Positions 52,381 to 61,317 of a stretch of 64,000 nucleotides of DNA are shown here, piece by piece; the stretch's first letter is position 1, and every line of letters begins with the position of its first letter. Position numbers and translations under genes: made by a program. The notes under the pieces were generated by a model. That model did no database searches and was not told the origin of the DNA. It saw only the letters and a program-made list of their open reading frames with translations. The DNA comes from Sphingobacterium sp. LZ7M1 (lineage in GTDB: Bacteria > Bacteroidota > Bacteroidia > Sphingobacteriales > Sphingobacteriaceae), in contig NZ_CP101134.1 in the NCBI RefSeq assembly GCF_024296865.1, positions 1,240,001-1,304,000 of the forward strand. The letters run 5' to 3'.

Positions 52381-54792
52381 ATGGCGACAAACAGAGAAAA
52401 TATATACATACCGTTGGAGGATGTAGAAAGCGAACACTGTGCATTAATCGTTGAAAAGGGATTGGCACAGGTAAAAGGCGTAGAAACCCATAAAGTAGAG
52501 CTGAACAACCGCAGGGCAGCGATTACAGTAGATAGCAATGAAACCGTAGGCGAAGCTGTTAAGGCAATTAAAGATTTAGGTTACGGAGTTCCTACGGTTA
52601 AAAGTGCTTTTCCGGTATTGGGCATGACCTGTGCATCCTGTGCGGGCAGTGCCGAAAGCATTGTTAAATACCAACCGGGAGTAGTTAATGCTTCCGTGAA
52701 CTTTGCAACGGGCAATCTTACCGTGGAATATCTGCCCAATATGACCGATGCCTCCACCCTGCAAAAAGCGGTTCAGGGAGTAGGTTACGACCTATTGATT
52801 GAAGACAAAACCAAGCAGCAGGAAACGCTCGAAGCCATCCACGAAAAGAAATTCCGAACCTTGAAAAACAAGACCATTTGGGCAATTATCCTTTCCCTGC
52901 CCGTGGTAATCATAGGAATGTTCTTTATGGATATGCCCTATGCAGACCCGATAATGTGGCTCTTTTCCACGCCCGTTGTAATATGGTTGGGCAGGGATTT
53001 TTTTGTAAACGCTTGGAAGCAGGCAAAGCACCGTTCCGCCAATATGGATACGCTGGTGGCATTGAGTACAGGTATTGCCTACCTGTTCAGTGTTTTCAAT
53101 ATGCTGTTTGCCGACTTTTGGCATCAACGGGGACTGCATGCTCACGTATATTTTGAAGCGGCTGCCGTTATTATCGCATTCATCCTCTTGGGAAAACTGC
53201 TGGAAGAAAGAGCCAAAGGCAACACCTCTTCAGCCATTAAGAAGCTGATGGGCTTGCAGCCAAAAACGGTCATCGTGGTACATGCGGACGGAACGGAAAA
53301 GCAGACCGCTATCGAAGACGTAAGCGCAGGCGATGTGATACTCGTAAAGCCCGGTGAAAAGATTGCGGTAGACGGCATGGTCATATCGGGCAATTCGTAT
53401 GTGGACGAAAGCATGTTAAGCGGTGAGCCTGTACCTGTATTGAAAAAAGAAAAAGAAAAAGTATTTGCAGGAACGATTAACCAAAAAGGCAGCTTCCGGT
53501 TCAGGGCGGTAAAAGTGGGCAAAGAAACCATGCTTGCCCACATCATCAAAATGGTGCAGGATGCACAGGGAAGCAAAGCACCCGTACAGAAACTGGTCGA
53601 TAGGATTGCGGGCATCTTTGTTCCCACAGTGATAGGTATTGCCATCCTGACATTTACGCTATGGTTGATTTTGGGAGGCGAAAACGGGGTTGTTCAAGGT
53701 CTGTTGGCAGCCGTTACGGTATTGGTCATTGCCTGCCCCTGTGCTTTAGGCTTAGCGACACCCACCGCTATTATGGTAGGCGTTGGTAAAGGTGCTGAAA
53801 ATGGCATTTTGATAAAGGATGCCGAAAGTTTGGAACTGGCCAAAAAAGTAAATGCCATCGTTTTGGACAAAACCGGAACCATCACCGAGGGAAGACCACA
53901 GGTAACGGGCATTAAATGGCTGAACAATGAGGACACTGCAAAAGAAATCCTTTTGAGCATCGAAAAGCAATCCGAGCATCCATTGGCAGAAGCCGTAGTG
54001 AAGCATCTTGGCGATGTAGCGACCACCTCTTTATCCATGTTCGACAGCATTACGGGCAAAGGCGCAAAAGCAGACCATGACAACGAAACCTATTATGTAG
54101 GCAACAAAAAGCTATTGGCAGAAAACAACATTGCCATTGCCGGCGAATTACAAGACCAGGCCGAAGAATGGGGCAAACAGTCTAAAACCGTTATCTGGTT
54201 TGCAAACAGCAAAAAGGCTCTTGCTGTAATCGCTATCGCCGATAAGATTAAGGAAACATCGGTGCGGGCTATCCGGGAAATGCAGGAAATGGGCATTGAC
54301 CTGTATATGCTGACCGGAGATAATGAAGCTACTGCAAAAGCCATTGCGGAGCAGACAGGCATCAAGCATTACAAAGCCGAAGTTTTGCCACAGCACAAAG
54401 CCGACTTTGTGAAAGAACTGCAAAGTAAAGGAAAGGTAGTGGCAATGGTGGGCGATGGTATCAACGACAGCACCGCATTGGCAACAGCCGATGTAAGTAT
54501 CGCAATGGGCAAAGGCAGCGACATCGCAATGGACGTAGCCAAGATGACCATCATTTCGTCCGACCTGACCAAGATACCGCAGGCAATACGCTTGTCCAAA
54601 CAGACCGTAGCCACCATCAAGCAAAACCTGTTCTGGGCGTTTATCTACAACGTAATCGGCATTCCGGTAGCGGCAGGCATCCTTTACCCTGTTAACGGCT
54701 TCCTGCTCAACCCGATGATTGCGGGTGCGGCAATGGCATTGAGCAGCGTGAGCGTGGTCAGTAACAGCCTGCGGTTGAAGTGGAAGAAATAA
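52381..54792 (+). CDS. copA: CopA-type Cu(I)-exporting P-type ATPase
   Basis: An 803-residue inner-membrane P1B-1 ATPase. I chose the ATG at 52381 (MATNRENIYIPLEDVES), typical for this group. A degenerate first HMA domain (residues ~8-70, ESEHC without CxxC) is followed by a complete one with GMTCASCAGSAES (about residue 83). Core motifs are SGEPVPV (actuator), IACPCALGLATPTAIMVG (transport site), DKTGTITEG (phosphorylation), SEHPLAEA, MLTGDNEATA, and MVGDGINDSTAL, where the last residues differ from the usual DAPAL. A small HMA protein follows 99 bases later. Confidence 0.94.
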   Translation: MATNRENIYIPLEDVESEHCALIVEKGLAQVKGVETHKVELNNRRAAITVDSNETVGEAVKAIKDLGYGVPTVKSAFPVLGMTCASCAGSAESIVKYQPGVVNASVNFATGNLTVEYLPNMTDASTLQKAVQGVGYDLLIEDKTKQQETLEAIHEKKFRTLKNKTIWAIILSLPVVIIGMFFMDMPYADPIMWLFSTPVVIWLGRDFFVNAWKQAKHRSANMDTLVALSTGIAYLFSVFNMLFADFWHQRGLHAHVYFEAAAVIIAFILLGKLLEERAKGNTSSAIKKLMGLQPKTVIVVHADGTEKQTAIEDVSAGDVILVKPGEKIAVDGMVISGNSYVDESMLSGEPVPVLKKEKEKVFAGTINQKGSFRFRAVKVGKETMLAHIIKMVQDAQGSKAPVQKLVDRIAGIFVPTVIGIAILTFTLWLILGGENGVVQGLLAAVTVLVIACPCALGLATPTAIMVGVGKGAENGILIKDAESLELAKKVNAIVLDKTGTITEGRPQVTGIKWLNNEDTAKEILLSIEKQSEHPLAEAVVKHLGDVATTSLSMFDSITGKGAKADHDNETYYVGNKKLLAENNIAIAGELQDQAEEWGKQSKTVIWFANSKKALAVIAIADKIKETSVRAIREMQEMGIDLYMLTGDNEATAKAIAEQTGIKHYKAEVLPQHKADFVKELQSKGKVVAMVGDGINDSTALATADVSIAMGKGSDIAMDVAKMTIISSDLTKIPQAIRLSKQTVATIKQNLFWAFIYNVIGIPVAAGILYPVNGFLLNPMIAGAAMALSSVSVVSNSLRLKWKK

Positions 54793-54891
54793 AACAGTAA
54801 ATCTCACAAATCAAACAAGAAATTACACAACAATAACTAACTGAATAGTACGGAAATTTGCATTATCAGATAACTCTAAAATTTGTAAACA

Positions 54892-55113
54892 ATGGAAAAT
54901 AAACAATTTCAATTCAAGACGAACATCAATTGCGGCGGCTGTATCGCATCTGTAAAGCCGCACTTGGACAAGGCAGAGGGCATCTGCCATTGGGAAGTGG
55001 ACACGGCCAACAAGGACAAAGTACTTACCGTGAAGTCCGAGGGCATTACCGAGCATGAAGTAATATCGACCGTGCAAAAGGCAGGCTTCAAAATAGAACC
55101 TTTGGATGCCTAA
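54892..55113 (+). CDS. CopZ-like HMA copper chaperone
   Basis: A 73-residue single HMA domain (FKTNINCGGCIASVKPHLDK). The loop is NCGGC instead of MxCxxC. It lacks a signal peptide, so it is cytoplasmic and placed to feed CopA, whose gene lies just upstream. It probably shares the copA transcript. A strong hairpin follows at 55129-55185. Confidence 0.85.
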   Translation: MENKQFQFKTNINCGGCIASVKPHLDKAEGICHWEVDTANKDKVLTVKSEGITEHEVISTVQKAGFKIEPLDA

Positions 55114-55128
55114 GCCAGCAACTTTTTG

Positions 55129-55185
55129 AAATGCCCTTTTTCCGACCGAATTTCCATGAGGTTGGGTTGATGAAAAAGGGCATTT
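55129..55185. terminator. Long-stem hairpin after the chaperone gene
   Basis: A perfect 14-base stem (55129-55142 with 55172-55185) closes a 29-base loop, and the right arm runs into T4. It separates the copA-chaperone unit from copper block B. Confidence 0.7.
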
Positions 55186-55285
55186 TATCAATTCTGAAAA
55201 AAGGCGATAGGTTATTGCGTATATGGCATTATTTTTCCATATAGCAAAAAAAACGTAAAACGATATAAAAAACCAATCTAATTTG

Positions 55286-55293
55286 TAACTTTG
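55286..55293 (+). promoter_or_regulatory. Bacteroidetes-type -7 box before the leader gene
   Basis: TAACTTTG fits TAnnTTTG exactly. The TTG start of the leader protein is only five bases further, so transcription would begin at or next to the start codon. Confidence 0.6.
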
Positions 55294-55298
55294 TTGCG

Positions 55299-55685
55299 TT
55301 GAAAAATTATAGAATACATATAGGCATTTTGACATTGTTCTGTTTGGTTTTCTTTATGATACCAAGTCAGAGCTATGCCTGTTCCAAAAATTCAACAAAG
55401 ACCGAGCAGTCTTCCTGCTCAAAGGAGAAATCCAAAAAATCAGAACATACAAAAGGTTGCAAGAGCAAATCCTGTAAAAAATGCAAAAGTGACAAATGCG
55501 GGGGCGGTTGTTCCCACAGCTCTTGCAGGTGCGGTGCTTCAACCACTTCCCTAAATGTCCCAACCGTAATCGAATTAAAGGCAAAAGATCACTTAGCAGC
55601 AGCTAAAAAGCAAAAATTCGCTTTCAAAGAAGCCTATTATTCTTCGGGCTTTTTTTCCATTTGGCTACCGCCTAAAATAAGCTAA
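55299..55685 (+). CDS. Small secreted Cys-rich leader protein ending WLPPKIS
   Basis: A 128-residue protein starting at TTG (55299); no ATG lies near, and the next in-frame Met falls inside the export segment. The export segment is MKNYRIHIGILTLFCLVFFM, followed by IPSQSYAC as in the protein at 23789. The body is very Cys/Lys-rich (SSCSKEKSKKSEHTKGCKSK, SCKKCKSDKCGGGCSHSSCR). It ends FSIWLPPKIS-stop, with Leu in place of Gln. Hairpins at 55689-55706 and 55722-55736 follow before the HMA-DUF3347 gene. It is the first gene of copper block B; a sensing leader role is inferred. Confidence 0.75.
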   Translation: MKNYRIHIGILTLFCLVFFMIPSQSYACSKNSTKTEQSSCSKEKSKKSEHTKGCKSKSCKKCKSDKCGGGCSHSSCRCGASTTSLNVPTVIELKAKDHLAAAKKQKFAFKEAYYSSGFFSIWLPPKIS

Positions 55686-55688
55686 ATT

Positions 55689-55736
55689 TATGGCCTGCCA
55701 GCCATAGGTATGTCCTGTCAGAAGCCGCTTCGGCTT
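55689..55736 (+). promoter_or_regulatory. Hairpins downstream of the leader protein
   Basis: TATGGC pairs with GCCATA (55689-55706), and AAGCCG with CGGCTT (55722-55736, followed by T3). Both lie within 55 bases of the leader stop and upstream of the gene at 55822. Confidence 0.5.
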
Positions 55737-55821
55737 TTTGCAAATCCCTTATTTGTATCATTTATTTAAAGTTTAAAACAGAAATGGGCTTTCAATACTT
55801 CATTTCTAAAAAGTAATTATT

Positions 55822-56703
55822 ATGAAATCATTATCAAAAATAGTGATGGTAATCGCCGTATTACTATCCTCAATGAATGGTTTCGCACAAATCAAAAATG
55901 CGAAAACAGAAACCGTAAAGATTTACGGCAATTGTGGTATGTGTAAAACCACCATCGAAAAAGCAGGTAACATAAAAAAGGTAGCCAACGTGGACTGGAA
56001 CAAAGATACCAAGATGGCTACGCTCACGTATGACAGCGAGAAAACAAATCAGGATGAAATCCTGAAACGTATCGCTTTGGCGGGTTATGATAGTGAGAAG
56101 TTCCGTGCGCCGGATGACGTATATGCGAAACTGGCTGAATGCTGCCAGTACGATAGACCTTTGAAGACAATTGCCCAAAACAAAGGGGCGGCAATGGACA
56201 TGAAAGTCGGACATGGCAATCACAACCACGGTGAAATGGCAGCACCCGCTAACAAGGATGCAGCTCAAAATCAATCACAGCTAAAAGCTGTGTTTGACAA
56301 CTACTTTTCAGTGAAAGATGCTTTGATAAAAACCGATGAGGCAACTGCATCTGCCAAAGCCGCTGAATTGGCTGCATCCCTTAAAGCAGTCGATATGAAC
56401 AAGCTTTCGGCAGAGGAACATACGGCTTGGATGAAAGTAATGCAGGACTTGACAGCTAATGCGGAAAGCATTTCAAAATCAAAAGACGTTGCAAAACAAA
56501 GAAGTGCTTTTGCGGCACTTTCGGGAAGCATCTACATACTGGCTAAAGTGTCTAAACAGGATACACCAGTTTATTACCAGCACTGTCCTATGTACAATGG
56601 AGGTAAGGGGGCCAATTGGCTAAGTAAAGAGAATGCCATTAAAAACCCATATTACGGCTCACAGATGCTTACCTGCGGCAGTACGGTCGAAACCATTAAA
56701 TAA
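55822..56703 (+). CDS. Secreted HMA-DUF3347 fusion protein
   Basis: A 293-residue periplasmic protein with signal peptide (MKSLSKIVMVIAVLLSSMNG, FAQ). An HMA domain spans ~28-100 (YGNCGMCKTTIEKAGN) and ends with the motif AECCQYDRP, shared with CusB (32893 region). A His-rich linker (GHGNHNHGEM) follows. The DUF3347 domain spans ~145-293 with HCPMYNGGKGANWLSKE and NPYYGSQMLTCG. The DUF3347 part resembles the stand-alone protein at 24303, so block A has the two domains on separate proteins. Likely a periplasmic copper carrier. Confidence 0.87.
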   Translation: MKSLSKIVMVIAVLLSSMNGFAQIKNAKTETVKIYGNCGMCKTTIEKAGNIKKVANVDWNKDTKMATLTYDSEKTNQDEILKRIALAGYDSEKFRAPDDVYAKLAECCQYDRPLKTIAQNKGAAMDMKVGHGNHNHGEMAAPANKDAAQNQSQLKAVFDNYFSVKDALIKTDEATASAKAAELAASLKAVDMNKLSAEEHTAWMKVMQDLTANAESISKSKDVAKQRSAFAALSGSIYILAKVSKQDTPVYYQHCPMYNGGKGANWLSKENAIKNPYYGSQMLTCGSTVETIK

Positions 56704-56717
56704 CAGGTCGGAAAGCT

Positions 56718-57023
56718 ATGGAACAGTATAGTGATATGGTGCAGGCTCTTAAAGACCTAAGACAACGTGGGTACAGTATTGATTTTAGTCTGTTGCCGGA
56801 CTGCCTTTACTGTGCGTCAAAGAGCCTGAAACTAAAACCGGAGGATTTTACGGTTACGGAAACTCATAGGTTTGAAAGCCTCGACAGCAGTCCTGATAAC
56901 AATGCCGTGATTTATGCCATATCGTCCAATGACGGTAAGAGCAAAGGGGTACTTGTTGATGCCTATGGTACTTATGCTGAAGAAATGACCCATGAGATGG
57001 TAAAAAAATTAAATGCAACATAA
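56718..57023 (+). CDS. Small conserved protein of unknown function
   Basis: A 101-residue cytoplasmic protein (DMVQALKDLRQRGYSIDFSL, LPDCLYCASKSLKLKPEDFT, SNDGKSKGVLVDAYGTYAEE). Similar Bacteroidetes proteins are often labelled phosphoribosylpyrophosphate synthetase, but nothing here supports that: it is a third of the size and has no PRPP-binding motif. The Cys pair CLYC may bind metal. It lies between the HMA-DUF3347 gene and the CopB-type ATPase, 18 bases before the latter. Confidence 0.75.
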   Translation: MEQYSDMVQALKDLRQRGYSIDFSLLPDCLYCASKSLKLKPEDFTVTETHRFESLDSSPDNNAVIYAISSNDGKSKGVLVDAYGTYAEEMTHEMVKKLNAT

Positions 57024-57041
57024 CTTTTAAAATCCCTTGTT

Positions 57042-59162
57042 ATGAAAAAATACACGTGTCCCATGCACCCGCAGGTGCTAAAAGACGAACCGGGCAAATG
57101 CCCTCTTTGTGGCATGGCATTGGTTCCCGGTGGCGGTACGTCAGCTTCTCATGAACACACGCCAGAACATGAGCATTCCGGGCATTCTCAACATGGCCAT
57201 GATGACGAAAACTTTGATAAACATGAGGGGCATAATACAGGCGATTTCCTCACACGTTTTTGGATAAGCCTTGTCATTACAATCCCTATCTTGCTCCTGT
57301 CGCACATGATACAGCAATGGTTGGGTTTCTCCCTTGCTTTCAATGGCGATAAATATGTGCTGTTGGCATTGGGTACGGTGATTTATTGCTATGGAGGCTT
57401 ACCGTTCCTAAAGGGAATGATTGGCGAGGTGAAAGCCAAAGCCATAGGGATGATGACACTTGTTGCCATTGCCATATCCGTAGCCTATGTTTATTCCGTA
57501 GCCGTTGTATTTGGCTTGCAGGGTATGGACTTCTTTTGGGAACTGGCAACCCTAATTGACATCATGCTGTTAGGGCATTGGCTGGAAATGCGTTCCCAAA
57601 TGGCTGCTTCACGGGCATTACAGTCATTGGTGGCTTTGCTGCCCAACGATGTTACCGTGGAACGTGGCGGAGAAGCTGTAAAGATAAAGCTCGAAGACCT
57701 GCAAAGCGGTGAAACGGCTATCATAAAACCGGGAGAAAAAATTCCAGCCGATGGATTGGTACTGGAGGGGCTTTCGTATATCAACGAGAGTATGCTTACC
57801 GGGGAAAGTGTTCCCGTAAAAAAGGAAAAGGACGGAAAGGTCATCGCAGGCTCTATCAATGGCGATGGTGCGCTGAAAGTTAAGGTAACAGCCGTGGGAA
57901 AAGACAGCTACCTGAACAGGGTTATCAATCTTGTGCAGGAAGCGCAGGCTACTAAGTCTAATACACAGAACCTTGCGGACAAAGTTGCCAAATGGCTCAC
58001 CTTTATTGCCATTGCCGTGGGCATAGGCACATTTGCCTATTGGTATGCAAGCAGTGGAGATATTGCCTTTGCGCTTGAAAGAATGGTGACGGTAATGGTA
58101 ACGGCCTGCCCGCACGCATTGGGCGTGGCTATCCCGTTGGTGGTCGCCATTTCCACAACGCTTTCGGCGACCAATGGCCTGCTCATCCGCAACCGTACGG
58201 CATTTGAAACCACCCGAAAACTTTCCACCGTCATTTTTGATAAGACCGGAACGCTCACCAAAGGTTCCCATGCCGTAGAAAAGGTTATACCGTTAACAGA
58301 CGAATATAATGCCGATGAGGTTATCCAGTATGCTGCCGCAGTACAGCAAAATTCGGAACACCATATCGCCAAAGGCATTATGGCTACATTGAAAGAAAAG
58401 AGCCTTGCCTTATGGAAGTCTGAAAACTTCAGCTATATGCAGGGCATAGGTGTTAAAGGTGTTGTGAACGGGAAAAATGTCGTAGCTGGCGGCCCGAATT
58501 ATTTCACCGAAAACCACCTTTCCCTGCCGGAAATACCAAGCGAAATCAATCAGGAAGCCGAAACGGTCAACTTTGTCCTCATTGATGACCGGGTAATCGG
58601 CATCATTACTTTGGCAGACAGCATCCGTGAGGGGTCGGCACAGGCGATTGAGGAACTCAAAAAAATGGGCATCAAGTCCTTTCTGCTCACCGGGGACAAC
58701 GACAGGATTGCTGCTGCCGTAGCCGGAAAATTGGGTATGGACGGGTATTTGGCTAATGTGCTTCCGCACAACAAGCAGGAGAAAGTAAAGGAGTTTCAGG
58801 CAAAAGGCGAAATCGTAGCAATGACTGGTGATGGTGTAAATGATGCACCTGCACTGGCACAGGCAGATGTGGGCATTGCCGTGGGTTCCGGTACGGACGT
58901 GGCTGCCGAAACAGCGGATATCATATTGGTAGACAGCGACCCGAGGGATGTGGTCAAACTGATTGACTTCGGCAAACTTACCTACAAAAAGATGGTACAG
59001 AACCTGATATGGGCGGTTGGCTACAACGTGGTGGCAATACCCCTTGCGGCAGGCGTACTCTATCCGAATTTTGTTTTAAGTCCCGCTATGGGTGCTGTGC
59101 TGATGAGTGTAAGCACCATTGTAGTGGCTATTAACGCAAGTTTTTTAAAAATCAAAAAATAA
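57042..59162 (+). CDS. copB: CopB-type copper P-type ATPase
   Basis: A 706-residue P1B-3 ATPase. The N terminus has a heavy-metal-binding domain (YTCPMHPQVLKDEPGKCPLC, GMALVPG), then a His-rich stretch (HEHTPEHEHSGHSQHGHDD). The transport motif is ACPHALGVAIPLVVAIS (about residue 355): CPH rather than CPC, as in Cu(II)/Cu(I)/Ag CopB enzymes. Others are TGESVPV, DKTGTLTKG, SEHHIAKG, LLTGDND and MTGDGVNDAPAL. Together with CopA, the element thus has two copper ATPase subclasses. It ends six bases before a DUF3347 lipoprotein gene. Confidence 0.93.
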   Translation: MKKYTCPMHPQVLKDEPGKCPLCGMALVPGGGTSASHEHTPEHEHSGHSQHGHDDENFDKHEGHNTGDFLTRFWISLVITIPILLLSHMIQQWLGFSLAFNGDKYVLLALGTVIYCYGGLPFLKGMIGEVKAKAIGMMTLVAIAISVAYVYSVAVVFGLQGMDFFWELATLIDIMLLGHWLEMRSQMAASRALQSLVALLPNDVTVERGGEAVKIKLEDLQSGETAIIKPGEKIPADGLVLEGLSYINESMLTGESVPVKKEKDGKVIAGSINGDGALKVKVTAVGKDSYLNRVINLVQEAQATKSNTQNLADKVAKWLTFIAIAVGIGTFAYWYASSGDIAFALERMVTVMVTACPHALGVAIPLVVAISTTLSATNGLLIRNRTAFETTRKLSTVIFDKTGTLTKGSHAVEKVIPLTDEYNADEVIQYAAAVQQNSEHHIAKGIMATLKEKSLALWKSENFSYMQGIGVKGVVNGKNVVAGGPNYFTENHLSLPEIPSEINQEAETVNFVLIDDRVIGIITLADSIREGSAQAIEELKKMGIKSFLLTGDNDRIAAAVAGKLGMDGYLANVLPHNKQEKVKEFQAKGEIVAMTGDGVNDAPALAQADVGIAVGSGTDVAAETADIILVDSDPRDVVKLIDFGKLTYKKMVQNLIWAVGYNVVAIPLAAGVLYPNFVLSPAMGAVLMSVSTIVVAINASFLKIKK

Positions 59163-59168
59163 ATAAAA

Positions 59169-59834
59169 ATGAAAAATCTAACATTATCAATCATTGCTGT
59201 TATCATGGCATTTGTAACAGTATCATGCAATCAGGCATCCAACAAAAACGAGCAGTCTTCAAGTGATACTGCTGTTGTATCACAAGAACAGTCAGCTTCC
59301 CAACCAAAAGAGGATGATACGGTAGCTGCGCCCGTTGTGAGTGAAACTCCGAGCGGTCAGGAAGCAAAAGCAACAGGAAAAGAAGAAGCAAAAAACTTTT
59401 CTATTGCGCCCATAGTTACCGATTATCTGTCCTTAAAGAACGCCCTTGTTTCGGACGATGACAAAGCTGCCGCCAGTTCAGGGAAAAAGCTGTTAGCTAC
59501 CCTGAATAAAGTGGACATGAAAGCCGTTCCTGCCGATAAGCACAAAAAGTACATGGACATAGCGGACGATGCTAAAGAACACGCAGAACATATCGGGGAA
59601 AATGTCGGCAACATCCACCACCAGCGGGAACATTTGGCCTCGCTTGGCGAAGATTTGAAAGACCTGATTGATTTGTTCGGTACATCGCAAACATTGTATC
59701 AGGACCATTGCCCGATGTTCAATGACGGTAAGGGTGCTGTTTGGTTCAGCGAAAACAAGGAAATCAAAAACCCTTACTACGGTTCTAAAATGCTGACCTG
59801 CGGTAAGGTGGAAAAAACAATTAACAGCAAATAA
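59169..59834 (+). CDS. DUF3347 lipoprotein
   Basis: A 221-residue lipoprotein with the lipobox-like VTVSC (LSIIAVIMAFVTVSCNQ) and a Ser/Glu-rich linker of ~60 residues. The DUF3347 domain spans ~80-221, with DAKEHAEHIGENVGNIHHQR and the C-terminal CPMFNDGKGAVWFSENKEIK, NPYYGSKMLTCG. It is paralogous to the lipoprotein at 25323 in block A. Probably anchored in the outer or inner membrane facing the periplasm, holding copper near the efflux system. Confidence 0.86.
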   Translation: MKNLTLSIIAVIMAFVTVSCNQASNKNEQSSSDTAVVSQEQSASQPKEDDTVAAPVVSETPSGQEAKATGKEEAKNFSIAPIVTDYLSLKNALVSDDDKAAASSGKKLLATLNKVDMKAVPADKHKKYMDIADDAKEHAEHIGENVGNIHHQREHLASLGEDLKDLIDLFGTSQTLYQDHCPMFNDGKGAVWFSENKEIKNPYYGSKMLTCGKVEKTINSK

Positions 59835-59845
59835 AATTCAGGGTT

Positions 59846-60370
59846 ATGGAAAATATGCAAAACAGTCACCATGCGGGTCATTCCTCGGAGCATGGCACGC
59901 ACAATACAAAACATGCTTCGGCCATGTACAAACGCTTTGCGGTGATGGCTGTAGCCATGTTCGCAGTGATGTATTTTATCATGTACGCTATGATTGACGG
60001 GTGGCAGAACCTGATACCCAATATCAACAATTTGTACATGACCCTGCTGATGACCTCGGCAATGCTGCTTATCGAATTAGCGATAATGAAAGTAATGTAC
60101 CCCAACAGGAAGATGAATTGGGCGATAGCCATCATCTCGGTTGCTGTTGGCATCTTTTCATGGTTTGGTATCAGGGAACAAATCAATGTCGGGGACAAGC
60201 AGTTTGCAAAGGGTATGATACCCCATCACGCAGCAGCCATATTGATGTCCGAAAAGGCACACCTGACCGACCCGGAACTGATAGAGCTGCAAAAAAATAT
60301 ACTTAAAACCCAAGCGGAAGAAATTGAACTAATGAAGCGCAAGCTAAAAGAGTTTGAAGAAAGTAAATAA
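59846..60370 (+). CDS. DUF305 membrane protein
   Basis: A 174-residue protein with a His-rich N terminus (NSHHAGHSSEHGTHNTKHAS). Three hydrophobic segments follow (about residues 30-50, 58-76, 86-101), then a DUF305 half-domain (FAKGMIPHHAAAILMSEKAH) and a C-terminal helix. Unlike the soluble DUF305 lipoprotein at 37172 it has only one HH motif and is anchored. Copper handling at the membrane is inferred. It starts 11 bases after the DUF3347 lipoprotein gene. Confidence 0.83.
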   Translation: MENMQNSHHAGHSSEHGTHNTKHASAMYKRFAVMAVAMFAVMYFIMYAMIDGWQNLIPNINNLYMTLLMTSAMLLIELAIMKVMYPNRKMNWAIAIISVAVGIFSWFGIREQINVGDKQFAKGMIPHHAAAILMSEKAHLTDPELIELQKNILKTQAEEIELMKRKLKEFEESK

Positions 60371-60396
60371 TAAAATTTAAAAAAACAAGTTTGGAC

Positions 60397-60816
60397 ATGA
60401 ACAAAATAATAATTGGCTTTATTTCCTTATTAACCCTGCTATTCACCGCTTGCGGTCAGGCGGGGTCAAATAAGGATGAAGCGGAACAGCAGCATTCGCA
60501 GGCAACTCCGGAAAGCAACGGACATACTACCCAAATAGGTGAATTGGTTCCATCGGATGAAGTCTGCATGGTCAACGATGCCTATATGGGCAAAAGGCAG
60601 TTTGACGTAAAATTTGATGGTAAAACCTATTACGGATGTTGCGAAATGTGTAAGGAACGTATTCCAAAAGATGCGACCGTGCGGATGGCGATAGACCCCT
60701 ATTCCCATAAGCAGGTAGACAAAGCTAATGCGGTGATTGCTGTGACAGGAAATAACGGTGAAGTTTCTTATTTTGAAAACAAGGAGAATTATGCCAAGTA
60801 TGTGAAAAAACAGTAG
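60397..60816 (+). CDS. TRASH/YHS-like metal-binding lipoprotein
   Basis: A 139-residue lipoprotein; the ATG at 60397 (MNKIIIGFISLLTLLFTACG) gives a clean lipobox FTAC, while a TTG two codons earlier is less likely. The conserved part is LVPSDEVCMVNDAYMGKRQF and TYYGCCEMCKERIPKDAT, nearly the same as in the protein at 24879. Order within the block differs from block A: here it follows DUF305 and precedes the haem-binding protein. Confidence 0.8.
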   Translation: MNKIIIGFISLLTLLFTACGQAGSNKDEAEQQHSQATPESNGHTTQIGELVPSDEVCMVNDAYMGKRQFDVKFDGKTYYGCCEMCKERIPKDATVRMAIDPYSHKQVDKANAVIAVTGNNGEVSYFENKENYAKYVKKQ

Positions 60817-60848
60817 ACACAAAAAGATGAAGCCACAATAAAATAATT

Positions 60849-61304
60849 ATGACCATAAAGAAGAAAATCATATTGGGGCTGGCTGTCGTCCTGATTGCCA
60901 TACAGTTCTTTCAGCCCTTACGGAACCAGGCGGTTGAAGTGCCAGCCACCCATATCGAAAGGGTGTACACCGTACCCCAAAATGTAAAGGCTATCCTTGT
61001 TCAGTCCTGTTATGACTGCCATAGCAACAATACCCATTATCCGTGGTACAGCCGTATCCAGCCCGGCGCATGGTACATGGCAGAGCATATAAAAAAGGGG
61101 AAAGAGGAACTCAACTTTAGCGAATTTGGCGACTATTCTGTCCGCAGGCAGCGAAACAAGTTCAGGGCTATGGCCGGGCAGGTTAAGGACGGGGAAATGC
61201 CATTGTCGTCATATACGCTAATTCATCGTAATGCAGTATTGTCACCGGAGGATAAGCAGGTTTTGATAGCGTGGTTTGGCACAATGGAAGACAGCATTAA
61301 ATAA
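60849..61304 (+). CDS. Haem-binding domain protein
   Basis: A 151-residue protein with one N-terminal anchor (KIILGLAVVLIAIQFF) and a periplasmic haem-binding domain: SCYDCHSNNTHYPWYSRIQP (CxxCH), WYMAEHIKKGKEELNF, and GEMPLSSYTLIHRNAVLS. It is a paralogue of the protein at 32932. It ends 13 bases before the multicopper oxidase start, so the two are translated from one message. Confidence 0.85.
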   Translation: MTIKKKIILGLAVVLIAIQFFQPLRNQAVEVPATHIERVYTVPQNVKAILVQSCYDCHSNNTHYPWYSRIQPGAWYMAEHIKKGKEELNFSEFGDYSVRRQRNKFRAMAGQVKDGEMPLSSYTLIHRNAVLSPEDKQVLIAWFGTMEDSIK

Positions 61305-61317
61305 AATTTTTCAACGA

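Noticed and set aside
56718..57023. Phosphoribosylpyrophosphate synthetase label
   Set aside because: At 101 residues with no PRPP loop or catalytic motifs, the name that similar proteins often carry is not supported by sequence.
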